Below, piece after piece: positions 23,850 through 36,474 of a stretch of DNA of 64,000 nucleotides. The stretch spans positions 395,161,853 to 395,225,852 of the forward strand of contig NC_092872.1 in NCBI RefSeq assembly GCF_028372415.1. The letters are read 5' to 3'. The notes under the pieces were generated by a model that searched no databases, was not told where the DNA came from, and saw only the letters and a program-made list of their open reading frames with translations. A program made the position numbers and the translations under genes. Position 1 is the stretch's first letter. Each line of letters starts with the position of its first letter. The DNA comes from Notamacropus eugenii. Lineage: Eukaryota > Chordata > Mammalia > Diprotodontia > Macropodidae.

Positions 23850-26422
23850 ATCATTAACGACTCTGGAACTCCATAGTCCCAGTGTTGCAAATTCCCTGAT
23901 CTATGTGTGTCCTTTACATTTCTGCCCCTTGTATCTATGTATGTCCACACTTCTATCAACATTGTATATATTTGTGGGAGAGTATGTTCATAGTTTATGG
24001 AGAAATTTTTTTTTTGAACTGTGTCTCTTTGTTGACCATTAAAAGAAGAAATTCTGATGGAATTTTAGGATGTCAGATCCACTGAGTACTTTGCACATGG
24101 TGATAGTCACACTCCTGAGACCAAATATACAAATATCAAATTGGGAGAGGAAGAGCCTAATGGGGATAGAGTACATAGGCAAATACTGTACCCTACAATA
24201 AATCCAACTTACAAGAACGGGAGCTATAGTTTTAGTTTTCACTTTGCATTCCCTATGATTAACTTAGTACCTACACAAAGGAACTTTAAATTTAATATGT
24301 GCTTAGTGAAAAACCAGATTTGTAAAAGCTATTTCCTGATATTAAGTAATAAAAACCTTGATTTAATTCCTGATAGAAGGAATAATTGTGAGATACAGTG
24401 GAGTGTGTGAGTGACAAGAATGATGTTTGATTCATCTTTTTCCTTTACTCCACACCCTCTAAAATCCAGATGTTTATGCCTGGATGTCTAAAAGTAAGTT
24501 ATTAACAAAAGTGAGGAAATAGAAATGGACTTACTATATTACTAATGAGAACTGTTAGTCTACAGACAGAGTCAAAATCAACTTAAAGCTTGGTTTTCAT
24601 AGCACGACCAATCCAGCAACTTTGAATGGTACAATTTTATAAACTAAACTGTCTCATTTGGGAGTGTGAAAGGCCAAGGAGGAAAAAAAAAGCTCAGTCA
24701 AGTCAGTTATTTAGCTTTTGTTTTACTACTTGATTCGATCAATTATTCAAAATAGTAAAGATGTCCATCACAAACAGACAAGTTTGAACTGTTTTAGAAG
24801 CCTTTATCGCAGATATCAAAAGGTACAGTTCCTAGAAAAAATTGATACTTTACTTTTTTTTGGTATGAAGTTAGCATTCATAAGTCATAAAAATATTAAA
24901 TCAACTGAAATGGGGTTAAATGTAACTGGTAGTGTTATTAAAACTGTCATTTTGAGAATGCACAGGACTGTTTATGACAATTGTAATTAGTGATCAGGCG
25001 AACGAATGTGAAACTAAGTTCTCTTTTCCTCTTCCTTGACAATTAAACTTAAAACTCTTGCTCTCAAATACCATACACCTAGGTTGGAGGATGCAGATTT
25101 ATAAAGCAATTACCTATTTCAAGTCAACCAAGCAGTTCAAAAACAATAGAATCATGCCAAGTTTTCTAAACCACTATGTTGCCTCAGGGTAACAGAAAAG
25201 GAGCTTACTCCCAACACTGGATTTAATGCAGAATGTGTCTTCTGGTAATAGCTCTAGAAAATAGTATCTTGTCCTTTGTTTATAAATAAAATCTTTATTT
25301 CCTCAAAAGGAAGTTAAAAAAAGAAAAAGACTCACAATTATCATAGTTTTCCTGAATAATACTTTAGACTTCTGACCCCTTATTCTGAAACACTAGTCAA
25401 GCTAAATGGTCCAATACTATTTGATCTTCAATCTTGATTAGACTTCTTTAGAAACACTTGAAAACAGCCCAGATTGCAATTGTCTCTGACCTAGGTGAAT
25501 AATTCAGGTCAAAGTCACCAAGAAAGTCAGTGGAAATAATGATGTGATTCTTTACTTTCTCTGTAGAGGTAACATATGAGGTGTGAATAAAGTAATGATA
25601 CTCATTGCACAGGCCACGCTGGAAAAATGCATCTCATTGCTTTACAATTCCACCTCATAGAGCAGGGGCATTACTACACTGATCGGCAAAGGAGCTTGTT
25701 AATAATCCATGGAAATTCTATGACCACAGTGGTCCATGAATAGTGAGGTAACTAGTACAAGTTGAAAAGAACTTTTGCCTTAGGGCACTGATATGGAGGT
25801 GAAGGAGGAATTTTCTCCCTTGAAGTCTTCTGTCTGTTTCTTTGAAGGCTTGTGGCGAAGCTGCTGCTCCCTCTCTAACTCCTCCCCTCACCAAGCTTTC
25901 CATCTCCATGGAACTTCTGTCTGACACCAACTTTTACCCAAGTTGTCAGACTGCCCTCTCCCCATGGACCAAGAGTGGGCTTAGTTCAACCACGGGTTAG
26001 CTGGAGTCAGCTCTTCTAGCTAAGAAATCCTTATTAAATTTTCAGTAGGGATATTTATACTTCAAAAATCTGCAAAGAGTATAAAGGCTAAATGTATTCT
26101 TTTGTTGGATGTCTAGATTTACAAAACTATAATAATACGGATTTAAAAAAGGTGTGTGTGATACATTCCATCCCCTCTCTAACTCTGTTATTTAACATTT
26201 ACCCAGCAGACCCTTCCTCAGGAAAAGTGCAGTAAAAGACTCAAGAAATGAAATCATCATTCCCCTGATAGTAGGATACTAATAATTTTACAAATTGTTA
26301 AAACAATAATACTACTAATATGAATAATAATAACTGTAAGACAGTTTTCTGCTTTTACCAATAGTTATTGTCTAATAGGAAAATTTCATATATTTTATAT
26401 ATTGATATATTTTTAAATATAT
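23850..26422. other. unique or unassigned sequence, no gene
   Basis: No exon-like frame and no recognised repeat over 2.5 kb. The part 25700-26040 is richer in GC (cctcccctcaccaagctttc) and ends near a poly(A)-signal-like attaaa; an old LTR is conceivable, but I could not define its ends. Confidence 0.3.
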
Positions 26423-26482
26423 CTTGGAGTTGCCATTTATTTAGTGCTTTGAGGTTTGCAAAGGATTTTATATGTATTGTTT
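26423..26482 (-). mobile_element. MIR-type SINE 3' piece
   Basis: Reversed MIR end: ccatttatttagtgctttga, ggtttgcaaaggatttta. Confidence 0.5.
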
Positions 26483-26514
26483 GTACTTGATCTATGCTAG
26501 AACCTTCTGAGTTT

Positions 26515-26625
26515 GTATCTGTGTGATCAGCCACAGCCAGGCACACTGTATGTTGACCCCAATATCGTCAATATTGTGATATCATTTTGGTCCTCTTTAA
26601 GCATGAAGGAAAAACAACATCAATC
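26515..26625 (+). mobile_element. LINE 3' end with zinc-finger-tail family signature
   Basis: Shares with 32645-32925 the ordered blocks gatcagccacag, a cacactg stretch, gatatcattttggtcctctt and an aaggaaaaacaac tail. The other copy shows that this is the C-terminal and 3' UTR part of a LINE polyprotein. The LINE family (RTE-like or other non-L1) is not settled. Confidence 0.6.
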
Positions 26626-27007
26626 ATTTAGGCTTCACAACACCACAGGATTCAACTGTCCCCGAAGCCTATCCTCACTCCAAGCTCACTCCAAAAATCC
26701 CTGTCCCATTCTTCTTCCCTATGGTGCCTCATTATAGTGGGGCAGTAACCACAGAATCTAAGAGAAAGAAGGGACTCTTCTTAAAGTAAGAAAAATTTTC
26801 TATATGATCTGAAAGTAAAATGGCTTGTCTGAGATGGCAATGGATTCTTTTCTACTAGATATCTTCAAGTGAAGTTTTTAGATGAATATTTATTGGGATT
26901 GTTGTAGTTATTACAGAGGAAGGAGCTAAATAGGTATCGAAGCCCCTTTTCACTTCATAATTCTATATGCTTCTCACCATAGCCCACTGAGTTAGGTAAC
27001 AACTACA
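26626..27007. other. no gene or repeat recognised
   Basis: Short unique interval between two retroposed elements. Confidence 0.4.
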
Positions 27008-27240
27008 GAGGCTCAGTACATAGACCACAGGACTTGGAGTCAGGAATACTGAGTTCAAATGAAGCCTCACATACTTACTAGGTATGTGACCCTGGGCAAG
27101 TCACTTTGCATTAATCCAGTGAAGAATGAAATAGCAAACCACTCTAGTATCTTGGTCAAGAAAACCCTATAAATATTATTGGAGTGTTATAATTTACGGT
27201 GTCACAAAGAGTTGGACATGACTACACAATGACAACAAAA
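27008..27240 (+). mobile_element. MAR1-type SINE
   Basis: acttggagtcaggaatactg, then atgtgaccctgggcaagtca, aaatagcaaaccactctagt and agagttggacatgactacac are all present in order with an ~20-bp gap in the middle. Confidence 0.85.
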
Positions 27241-28290
27241 ACTTGTTATTTATTTATTATTATCATCATTATCATTTTGCAAATTCTCAAATTGCTAGTG
27301 GAAATAAGTTCACACTGCCAGTGGCTAAAAAATTCAAAAACAGATGTTTTTATCTCCATATCCATGGCTTTTTCCACTATTCTATGGTAATTCTTTACAA
27401 ATTCTCTGTGATATTGGCCAGATAGATCACCATGATCTGTATTAAGCATAACATTGCATAAAATTTTCAACTCACAATGATTGCTATTTCCTAGTACCTT
27501 GTTAAAAGGGGAAAAAAATACGGTTTCCTTTTCCATAAAGATTTGGGTCAACTTGTTGCTCTCTGAGCTACTCTGATCTGATCCTTACAAAGGATGATCA
27601 TTTTATCATGAAAAAGCATCAGGACAATGTATATTTGGAGAGAAACTACCTTACAGGAACAACACATTTAAAATATGCTTAATTCTCACTTGGAATTATA
27701 AAAAAAAAAAATTAAAAGAGATCAGTATAGCCACAGTACAAAGCAGTTGAATTTACTGTACATTCTAAATTATTTCTGACTTTTTTCTAGTGCAGTCTTT
27801 TTATTTTGCCTCCTTTTATGAAAAAGTTTTCAGTGTCATTTAATTAAAATCATATGTTCTATCTAATAATAGTTTTCATTGTTAAAAAAACAAGCCAACT
27901 GGTCAAGATCTTGCCCAGAGCCAACACTGTGAAAAATACCTATCTAGTACTCTTGCAGTTTAATGAATTGTCTGCTCAGGTTTAATCTGGTTATATATAA
28001 AATTAAACAATTATATATCATGGGACCTCATTTTACATAATAGACTTTTTTATGAAAATGTCTTATGAAATAATAATATAAAAATACCTTCTTTCCTCAT
28101 TGTCATTTGATATATTTCTAAAAATTCCAGCTATAAGAATAAGACAATAGAAAGCAATTAAAAGCAGAGTTGAAAGTATCTCTACTGACTAATGACACGA
28201 TGATACAAGGCAACCTGATATTAATATCTTTAAACAGCAAGTCACGATAGCTATTCCCAGCGTATGTTAACCTAGAGATTTCATGTGGAA
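27241..28290. other. no gene; unique AT-rich
   Basis: Starts with an ATT-type tract (27246-27280) probably derived from the SINE tail. The rest is unassigned. Confidence 0.4.
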
Positions 28291-28514
28291 CAATAGTTCT
28301 CACGCCAAGATCTAGGGTCTCCTGGAGTTCTCCATGACCCTTTCTTTGGGTCTCTCAGGTCAAAAAAATTGTCAAAAGACAACAAATATGTTTAAATGTC
28401 TAATATAGTAAATACCAACAGGCATAGTCCATATAAACTAAAATTTCATTGGGGTCCTCAATAATTTTTAAGAGTGTAAAAGAGTTCCAAGACCGAAAAG
28501 TAACAGAACCATAG
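28291..28514 (-). mobile_element. non-autonomous hAT transposon (MER/Charlie type), both ends present
   Basis: 224 bp. The ends caatagttct and, in reverse, ctatggttct agree at 8 of 10 positions with each other and with the cagtggttct ends of hAT-Charlie elements. Internal blocks fit as well: gggtctctcaggtc, and at the right ggggtcctcaataatttttaagag. The 8-bp flanks atgtggaa and gtatagaa agree at 5 of 8, all differences being A/G, as expected for a decayed 8-bp hAT target duplication. It has no coding capacity. Confidence 0.8.
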
Positions 28515-28618
28515 GTATAGAAAGGGAAAGAAATTAGGTGAGGGTCCATGGTCAAGAAATAGCTTACCTATTGTAATCAAGATTCTCAGTGATATTATGT
28601 GTCATGTGTATGACTTGT

Positions 28619-28870
28619 TGTGGCATCTAGGTGACTCATAGATAGAGTGCCTAACCTAGAGTTAGGAAGACTAGTCTTCCTGAGTTCATATCTTGCCTGA
28701 CACTTATTAGCTGTGTTACCCTGGGCAAGTCATGTAACCTTGTTTACCTCAGTTTCATCATTTGTAAAATGAGCTGAAAAAAAGAGAGGGCAAACCTCTA
28801 GTTTCTTTGTCAAGAAAATACCAAATCAGGTAATGAAGAATCGGATATAAATGAAAATGACAATAAGAAC
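28619..28870 (+). mobile_element. MAR1-type SINE
   Basis: Full order from tggcatctaggtgactcata through gtgttaccctgggcaagtca to gaagaatcggatataaatg and a short A-rich end. Confidence 0.85.
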
Positions 28871-29305
28871 AAAGTATCACTTATTGTGTTTAACTGTGAT
28901 CTCTCCACTTCAGGAATTGTACTCAGGCATGTTCCTAAAGCAAGTCTTAAGTGTGGTCATTGTATTGTCAAAATTAACCTGAGAATCGGGTATTATCAAG
29001 AAAATGTTTCATGATGAATTCCCACTACGGTTTCAACAATGACGAGAATAAAAATTGCATCCCTGATAGCAGATTTTTATAGCATTTTCCCTTCTCAGTT
29101 AAATCATAAATAGGAGAAGCTAGGGGCCCCTAACAATTGTGACCATAGAAATAGAACATTCTAATAGGTATTCTCTGAGAATGTAGATTTACACAGCCAA
29201 GCAAGAACATCATGAGTTTCATGTCCCCTTCCTGGCATCACTAATGATCTTTTCCAGATTAGAAGAGAAAAAAAGCAGGAGAATGAATGAGTTCTATGTT
29301 ATCCA
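28871..29305. other. no gene or repeat recognised
   Basis: Unique sequence. Confidence 0.4.
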
Positions 29306-29424
29306 TTACACACACATACATGCACACACACATACATACACACAAACACACACATATATATGTGTGTATGTATATATGTGTGTATGTGTATACACACATA
29401 TATATACATATACATATATTCAAA
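29306..29424. repeat. compound (CA)n/(TA)n microsatellite
   Basis: Alternating purine-pyrimidine tract with CA, TACA and TATG blocks, partly self-complementary (acacatatatatgtgtgt). Open frames here are artefacts. Confidence 0.9.
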
Positions 29425-29434
29425 TTCTTCAATT

Positions 29435-29820
29435 TAAGAAAAATTGATTCAATACCTATTTTATGGAAGGTTCTTTTTACCTTCATTCTGGAGATTCAAA
29501 CTAAAGCAGAAAGAAAGGAACTATGCCAGAAAAGATTATATTCTGCTGGATAGGGGATATTTTATGTATATAACGCATATGCATCACATATATGTATATT
29601 TACAGACACATGTTTCACATATATACATATGCATATATACATACATACATGTACACACACATACACACATATGTACAAAATTCTAAATAATCTTAGGGTG
29701 AAGGGTGGGGAGAAGAAATCAAGAAAGTCCCCATGTAAGAGGTTTCACTTGAACTGAACCTTGAAAGGAGATAAAATTTCTAAGATGTAGAAGTCAGGAA
29801 GGGGAACAACCACAGCTCAT
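29435..29820 (-). mobile_element. L2 copy interrupted by a TA/CA tract
   Basis: Left part 29485-29555 is the reversed L2 end (ggagattcaaactaaagcag, ttatattctgctggat). A simple TA/CA tract occupies 29565-29670. The right part 29695-29820 continues in reversed L2 body (tttcacttgaactgaacctt, gtagaagtcaggaagggga). Confidence 0.6.
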
Positions 29821-30639
29821 CAGTGATTAGTAGATCACTTCTATGCAATGGTATGCATATAAAATGAGTACTAAAATCAAGAATGAAATGAAAATAATAC
29901 ATTGCATTTAGGCTCATTGACAGTCTTTTCAATTCCCAGGACTCTTATTGGGCTGGACAAACTATTTACATGTGATATACTGTTAGCATACCACAAATAA
30001 AGAGAATTCTCTTAAGAGTGGTAGCTGGAAACCTACCTTATACATCCTTCTGTAATTGAAACCATAGAGAGAACTCTCTGGCCTAGATCAGAAAGTAAAT
30101 ATGATAAATTCCCATAAAGAATGAAAATTATTCTTCATTCTTTAAAATATAGGTATTAAATTTTAGATGAGAATATAAAAAGTCTACTCCTCCAGTGAAT
30201 TCCCCAAGGTTTAGTTATGTCAAGTTGAGTTTATTCTAACTAAAGAAGAAAAAGGCAAAATGGCACAGCAGAAAGAATGTCCTTGGAATTTGCAAATGAC
30301 TTTAACTTTGCTTTCTGAGATAGACCCTTCCATCCTCCATAAGTGCTCAGGTAAGTAACTTCTAAAATTAAAAGTTTAAATCAGTGAAGGGGAAGCTTCT
30401 ATATAAGGACTTCCCCACACCAATTAAATCAGAGACTTTAAATCAAATGCCCAAAACAAGAAAAGAGAGAGGAAAATAGTTATTCTCTAGTTATTTTCTG
30501 TCAAACATAGGCCGGATTCATATTCTAGAGTGTATAAGAAATAAGTAACAATTTCAGTTTAAGAAATTGAGATTATGATGCAATAAAAACTACTTTAATA
30601 AAAGACCACTAAAAGAGGCCCTGAAAAAATACACTAAAG
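29821..30639. other. no gene or clear repeat
   Basis: Unique; 30250-30350 has weak SINE-like wording (tggcacagcagaaagaatgt) that I could not align. Confidence 0.35.
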
Positions 30640-33118
30640 ATGAAAAGATACACTAAAAATTAATTGGATATATAAAATAACCTAATCCAGAAGAATGAAT
30701 GCATCAAACAACAAATCATAGAAACAATCAATAATTTCATCAAAGTGCATAACAGGAATGAGACAACATAGAATATTTATGGGATGTAGCCAAACCTATT
30801 CTTAGGGGAAATTTTATGTCTCTAACTGCTAACGTGAATAAAATAAAGAAAGAGGTGATCAATGACGGGTATAAAGCTCAAAAAGATAGAAAAGGAGCAA
30901 AGTAAAAATTCCCAATTAAATACAAATTAGAAATTCTTCATATCAAAGGAGAGATTAATACAATTAAGAAAACTATTGAAATAAATAAAAATAAGAGTTA
31001 TTTTAATGAAAAACAATAAAATAAATCTTTGATTAATTTGACTAAAAAAAAGAAAGGAGAAAACCAAATTTACCATTATCAAAAATGAGAAGGATGAATT
31101 CACAACAAATGAAGAGGAAATTAAAACAATTATTAGAAGTTATTTTGCCCAGTTATAGGTCAATAAAACTGACAATCTTAATGAAATGAATGAATATTTA
31201 TAAAATATAAATTACCCAGAATAACTGAAGAGCAAATAAAATTCTTAACTAACCACACCTCAGAAAAGGAAATTGAAAGAACTATCATGAACTCCCTATG
31301 AAAAAATCTCCAGTGGGGAAAGGTTTTACAAGTGAATTCTACCACATTTAAAGAACAATTACTTCTAGTATTATATAAATGATTTGAAAAATAGACCAAG
31401 AAGGAATCCTACCAAATTTCTTTTATGACACAAATATGGTCCTGATACCCAAACCAGGAGGAGCCAAAACAGAGAAAGAAAATTATAATTCAATATCTCC
31501 AATGAATATTGATGCAAAAAATTAATAAAATATTAGTCAAGACATTACAGTAATTTATAACCAGGGTAATACACTAAGATGAGGTGGGATTTATATGAGG
31601 AATGCAGAGCTGGTTCAATGTTAGGAAAACTATCAGAATAATTGACCATATGAACAACAAAATAATAGGAATCGTACAATTATCTGAATACATACAGAAA
31701 AAGCTTTTGACAAAATATAGTACCCATTCCTATTAAAAACACTAGAGAACATAGGAGTAAAAGGTGTTTTCTTAAAATGATAAGCAGCTTTTATTTAAAA
31801 CCAGCAGCAAGCATTATACATAAAGGGGATAAGCTAGAAACTTTTCCAATAAGGTCAGGGGTGAAACAAAGATGCCCATTATCACCATTATTATTCAATA
31901 TAGTACTAAAAATGCTACTTTTAGCAATAAGAGAAAAAAAGAAATTGAAGAAATCCAACTAGGACAATGAGGAAACAAAACTATCACTTGTTGTGGATGA
32001 TATGTTGGTATACTTAAGGAATTCCAAACAAAATTCTAAACTAAAAAAAACTTGAAATTATTAACAACTTTGGAAAAATTGCAGGTTATAAAATAAACTC
32101 ACACAAATCATCAGCATTTCTGTGATCCAGCCATACCACTATTAGGTCTGTATTGCAAAGAGATCATATAAAAGGGAATAGGACCCACAAGTACAAAAAT
32201 ATTTATAGCAACTCTTTCTGTGGTGGCAAAGAATTGGAAATTGAGGGGATCTCCATAACCTGGGGAATGGTTGAACAAGTTGTGGTATATGAATGTAATA
32301 GAATATTGCTGTTCCACAAGAAATGATGAGTAGGCAGATTTCAAAAAACCTGAAAAGACTTACATGAACTGATGCTGAGTGAAGTGAGCAGAACCAGCAG
32401 AACATTGTGCATAGCAACAGAAACATTGTGTGATGCTCAACTACGATAGAATTAGCTCTTCTCAGCAATACAGTGATCCAAGACAATTCCAAAAGACTGG
32501 TGATGGAAAACACTATCTACATCCAGAAAAAGAACTATTGAGTTTGAATAACAATTGAACCATACTATTTTCACTTCTTTTGTCTAGGGGTTTTCCCTTT
32601 TGGTTCTGGTTTTTCTTTCACAACATTACTGTGCAACATGGGAGATACTGACACAGGACCACTGAGCATGGCATGCCCACATCAAAAAGAGTGCTGTGCT
32701 GTATAAGCAAAGCATAATTGAGACAGCACAAAGTAAATGTAGGATGCACAAATTTAGAGTATCCACCCCAAATATTCACATGGAATATCTGTACCTAACC
32801 TGTGGTAGAGTATTCTGAGCTCATATTGGTCTGACCAGTCATAATCGGATACACTGAAACTTCACTTTGTCATGGTGATGTCATTTTGGTCCTCTTCAAA
32901 AAAAAGGACAACAACCAATGAGGAAATATGTTTAACATGATTGTATATGTATAACCTGTATGAGATCGCTTGCTGTCTTTGGGAGGAAGAGGGAGCAGAG
33001 GGAAGGAAAAAACATGCTGGAATTCAAAATATTACAAAAATGAATGTTAAAAACTATCTTTACATGTAATTGGAAAAATATTAAATGTATAAAACAGAAG
33101 GAAAAATTTTAAAAAAAT
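30640..33118 (+). mobile_element. old L1, 5'-truncated and internally deleted
   Basis: Aligns by eye with the young L1 of this window: 30640-32130 corresponds to about 51520-53010 (end of the endonuclease region through the core of the reverse transcriptase), then jumps to sequence equal to about 54290 and runs through the ORF2 end and 3' UTR to the A-rich end near 33118. About 1.3 kb of ORF2 is missing at 32130. The RT phrase [18 protein letters not shown] is readable at 31857-31910, and the FADD site is decayed (sequence gttgtggatgatatg). Multiple stops and frameshifts: a dead copy. Confidence 0.85.
32645..32925 (+). mobile_element. 3' end of a second LINE family inserted in L1 3' UTR
   Basis: Interrupts the L1 3' UTR between cacaacatta and gaggaaatatgtttaacatg. 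One frame near 32800-32870 reads YLTCGRVF, stop, AHIGLTSHNRIH, a decayed CxxC...H...H zinc-knuckle-like tail resembling the C-terminus of several non-L1 LINE polyproteins. It ends ttttggtcctcttc and aaaggacaacaaccaa. The same 3' end occurs at 26515-26625. Family not certain. Confidence 0.6.
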
Positions 33119-33327
33119 CTGTTTTTCTTTTTCCAGAAACAAAAAGGAAAAATAACTAAGATATGGGAAAAAAATGTATTTAGTATAATGAGCAGAGCTC
33201 AATGTGTATGTGAATGCTCATAAAAAATGGGTTTCATTTACAAAAATTTGGAAATAAAATTATTAATAGCAATGAATTCTTGATATCATAAAAATAAATG
33301 TTCTTGAGATTAACTTCTAAAAATAAC

Positions 33328-33400
33328 CTTTGTTAGGCCTGTACTTAGCACAGTGTCTAGAATATAGTAGGTGCCTAAAAAATGTTTATCAATTGATATA
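33328..33400 (+). mobile_element. L2 3' terminus
   Basis: Reads aggcctgtacttagcacagt, tagtaggtgcctaaaaaatg, tttatcaattga. Confidence 0.65.
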
Positions 33401-33411
33401 TCTAAGAAACT

Positions 33412-33790
33412 AATGATACTATGTGCCAGATGATGTGGTGGCTTAGGGATAGAGATAAAAAGCAAACACACACATACACACACACACAAACACACACAAA
33501 TCCACAAAAAAAATCCCTACCCTTAAGGAGTTTGCATTTTAATGAGAGAAATTTAAATAGATAGGTATAGAAAAATATTGATTTAAGGATTATAATTTGT
33601 GTTGCTTTCACATTTTTATAACTTTTAAAATTATAGTTGAATTGTTGTAGTTAGCATATATGTACATATACATACATTGACACACACACACAGAAGATGG
33701 AAGTAAACTTGGTGGAATGGGGAGTGGCATTAGGAGCAGGGTAAAAATGGATAGACATCTTCAAAGAGATGGTACTTGAACTGACGTATC
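33412..33790 (-). mobile_element. L2 copy broken by CA tracts
   Basis: Reversed L2 terminus (ctatgtgccagatgatgtgg; ccctacccttaaggagtttg) and body (cttcaaagagatggtacttg at about 33757). CA-rich tracts at 33464-33500 and 33655-33692 interrupt it. Confidence 0.6.
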
Positions 33791-34184
33791 CTTTTACATT
33801 GAGTATTACTAAGCAAAACAACTTTTTAAAGTATGTTAACCAGAAAATCTTTAAAAATAAAAGATGTATTAATTCTTTCATACAAATATCTAAGTTTTCT
33901 TCCAAGAAATTAGGCAAAGAAATGGCATTATGTTACATTCCTTTTCTTTTCTCCTTGATGAATTTAGGTTTCATATATTTAAAACCTCAGGTCATTCACA
34001 AGGCAATCCTAAATAATGGGTAACTTGAAAACAGAATATAAGAGAGTGAGTGTAAGGACTGGTATATATATAATTTATTCCTTAGTGGCTTTCCACTTGT
34101 TAAAAGAAAAATAATATGATTTAGCTAGCTCCAGTACTGCCTATTATTTTAAACTGATTTAACACCACCAACAACACACAAACA
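33791..34184. other. no gene or repeat recognised
   Basis: Unique AT-rich interval. Confidence 0.4.
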
Positions 34185-35980
34185 GAGGCTTTTATTTTAT
34201 TTATTTTCCTTCTATTTTTAAGGTTAACACTATTTTATTTCCCCCCAGTTACATGTCAATAAAATTATTAGAATTTTTTTTACAGTATTTTGAGTTCCAA
34301 ATTTTTTTCTTTCTCTCCCTCCCTCTTCTGAAAATGGTAGACAGTTTGATGCAGTTTATACCTCTTCCATCGTGTAAAAATATTTCCATGTTACTCATGG
34401 TTGTGAAACAGAAAATAGCTCAAGATGAAAAAAAATGCAAGAAGGAATAAAGTAAGTGAAAATAATCTGCTTTGATTTGCATTCAGACTTCATAGTTCTT
34501 TTTCTGGATGTGGATTACACTTCACCATTAGTACTTTGTACTTGTCTTGGATCATTGTGTTAGTAAGAAGAGCTGAGTCATTCAGAGTTGATCATCAACA
34601 ATATTGCTGATACTGTGTACGATGTTTTCTTGGTTCTCCTCATTTTCCTTTGCATTAGTTCATACAAGTATTTCCAGGATTTTTTGAAAGCTGCCTATTC
34701 ATCACTTGTTATTGCACAATAGTATTCCATTGCACTCATGTTCAGCCATTCCCCATTTGATGGGTATCTCCTCAGTTTCCAATATTTTGCCATCATGAAA
34801 AGGGATGCTATAAACATTTTTTTGCACAAAAATGTCCTTTTCCATTTTTTATGATCTCTTAGGGATATAGACCTGGTAGTGATATTGCTGGATCAAAGTA
34901 TTCACAGTTTGGTTACCCTTCAGGAATAGTTCCAAATTACTCTCAAGAAGGGTTGGATCAGTTCAGAACTCCACCAAAAACATATTAGTGTTCCAGTTTT
35001 CCCACATGTTCTCCAATATGTATCCTTTTCCTTTTTTGTCATACTAGACAGTCTGATAAGTGTGAGGTGGTATCACAGGATTGTTTTAAATAAGCAGTTC
35101 TCTGATTAAAAGTGATTTAGAGCACTTCTTCATATGCCTACAGATAGCTTTGATTTCTTCATCTGAAAACTCATTGTTCATATCCTTTGACCATTTATCA
35201 ATTGGGGAATGAATTATAGTCTTATAAATTTGGCTCAGTTCTCTATATATTTAAAAAATGAAGCCTCTATCAGAGACATTTGCTTTCTTTCTAATCTTGA
35301 TTGCATTGGTTTTGTTTGTGCAAAACTTTTTAATTTAATATAATTAAAATTATTTATCTTATATTTTGTAATACTTTTTACTACTATTTTTTCATGAATT
35401 CTTCCTTTTCCAATAAAATAAACTATTCCTTGTCTTCTAATTTGCTTATGATGTCATCATTTATGTCTAAATCATGTACTGTTTTTGACCTTATACTGGT
35501 ATACAGTATGACATGTTGGTCTATATCTACTTTGTGTCCTATCATTTTTCAGTTTTCCCAGGAGTCAAATAGTGAGTTTTTATCCCCAAATCTGGAGTCT
35601 TTCAGTTTATCAAACACTAGGTGTGTCTTGTGTACCTAATCTATTTTACTGATCCACCTCTCTATTTCTTAGCCAATACCAGATAGTTTGATGATTATTG
35701 ATTTATAATATACTTTGAGATCTTGTATCACTAGGCCACTTGCCTTTGTATTTTTTTGATTAATTAACTTGATGTTCTTGACCATTTGTTCTTCCAGTTG
35801 AATTTTGTTGTTTTCTCCTAGCCCTATAAAATAATTTTTGATAGTTTGATTGATATGGCACTGAATAAGTAAATTAGTTAAGGCGAAATGGTCATTTTTA
35901 GCATTTTGGCTTAGCCTACCCATGAGCAATGTATATTTTTCTAATTGTTTGATCTCATTTTATTTCTGTGAAAAGTGTTT

Positions 35981-36474
35981 CTTTTAAAGTCTATAGTTAG
36001 TGATGCTGAGTAAAATGAGCAGAACCAGAATGTTGTACACAGTAACATCAGTGATCAACTATGATCAACTTAGCTCTTCTCAGCAATGCAAGAATCTATG
36101 ACAATTCCAAAAGACTCATGATGGAAAATGCTATCCACATCCACAGAAGAACTGTGTAATCTGAATGGAGATCAAAGCATACTATTTTCACTTTTTGTTT
36201 TTTTCTTTCTTGTGGTTTTTCCCTTTTGTTCTGATTCTTTCAAGCATGACTAAAGTGGAGATATGTTTAATGTGATTGTACATGTATAGCCTATATGAGA
36301 TTGCATGCCATCTTGAGGGGGAAGGAAACAAGGGAAGGAAAGAGAAAAATTTGGAAACCAAAATTTTACAAAAATGAATGTTAAAAATTATCTTTACATG
36401 TAACTGGAAAACATAAAATACTGTTAAGTGTAAAAAAAAATAAATGTATGGGGTGCCCCTACTCTTGCAAAAAA
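35981..36474 (+). mobile_element. short L1 3' end with apparent 3' transduction, nested in old L1
   Basis: Carries the end of ORF2 (gatgctgagtaaaatgagca at about 36001) and the 3' UTR to a first poly(A) at 36432-36444, then a 24-bp non-L1 segment (36445-36468, containing ggggtgcccctactcttgc), then a second A-run. Flanks aaaagtgttt (35971-35980) and aaaagtgcttt (36475-36485) are the target duplication; the host L1 reads continuously across when the insert is ignored. Confidence 0.8.

Noticed and set aside
25700-26040. Old LTR
   Set aside because: GC-richer with a poly(A)-like signal at one end, but no matching termini or target duplication could be found.
29306-29424. CRISPR-like or palindromic array
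   Set aside because: Alternating CA/TA simple sequence without spacers; eukaryotic context.
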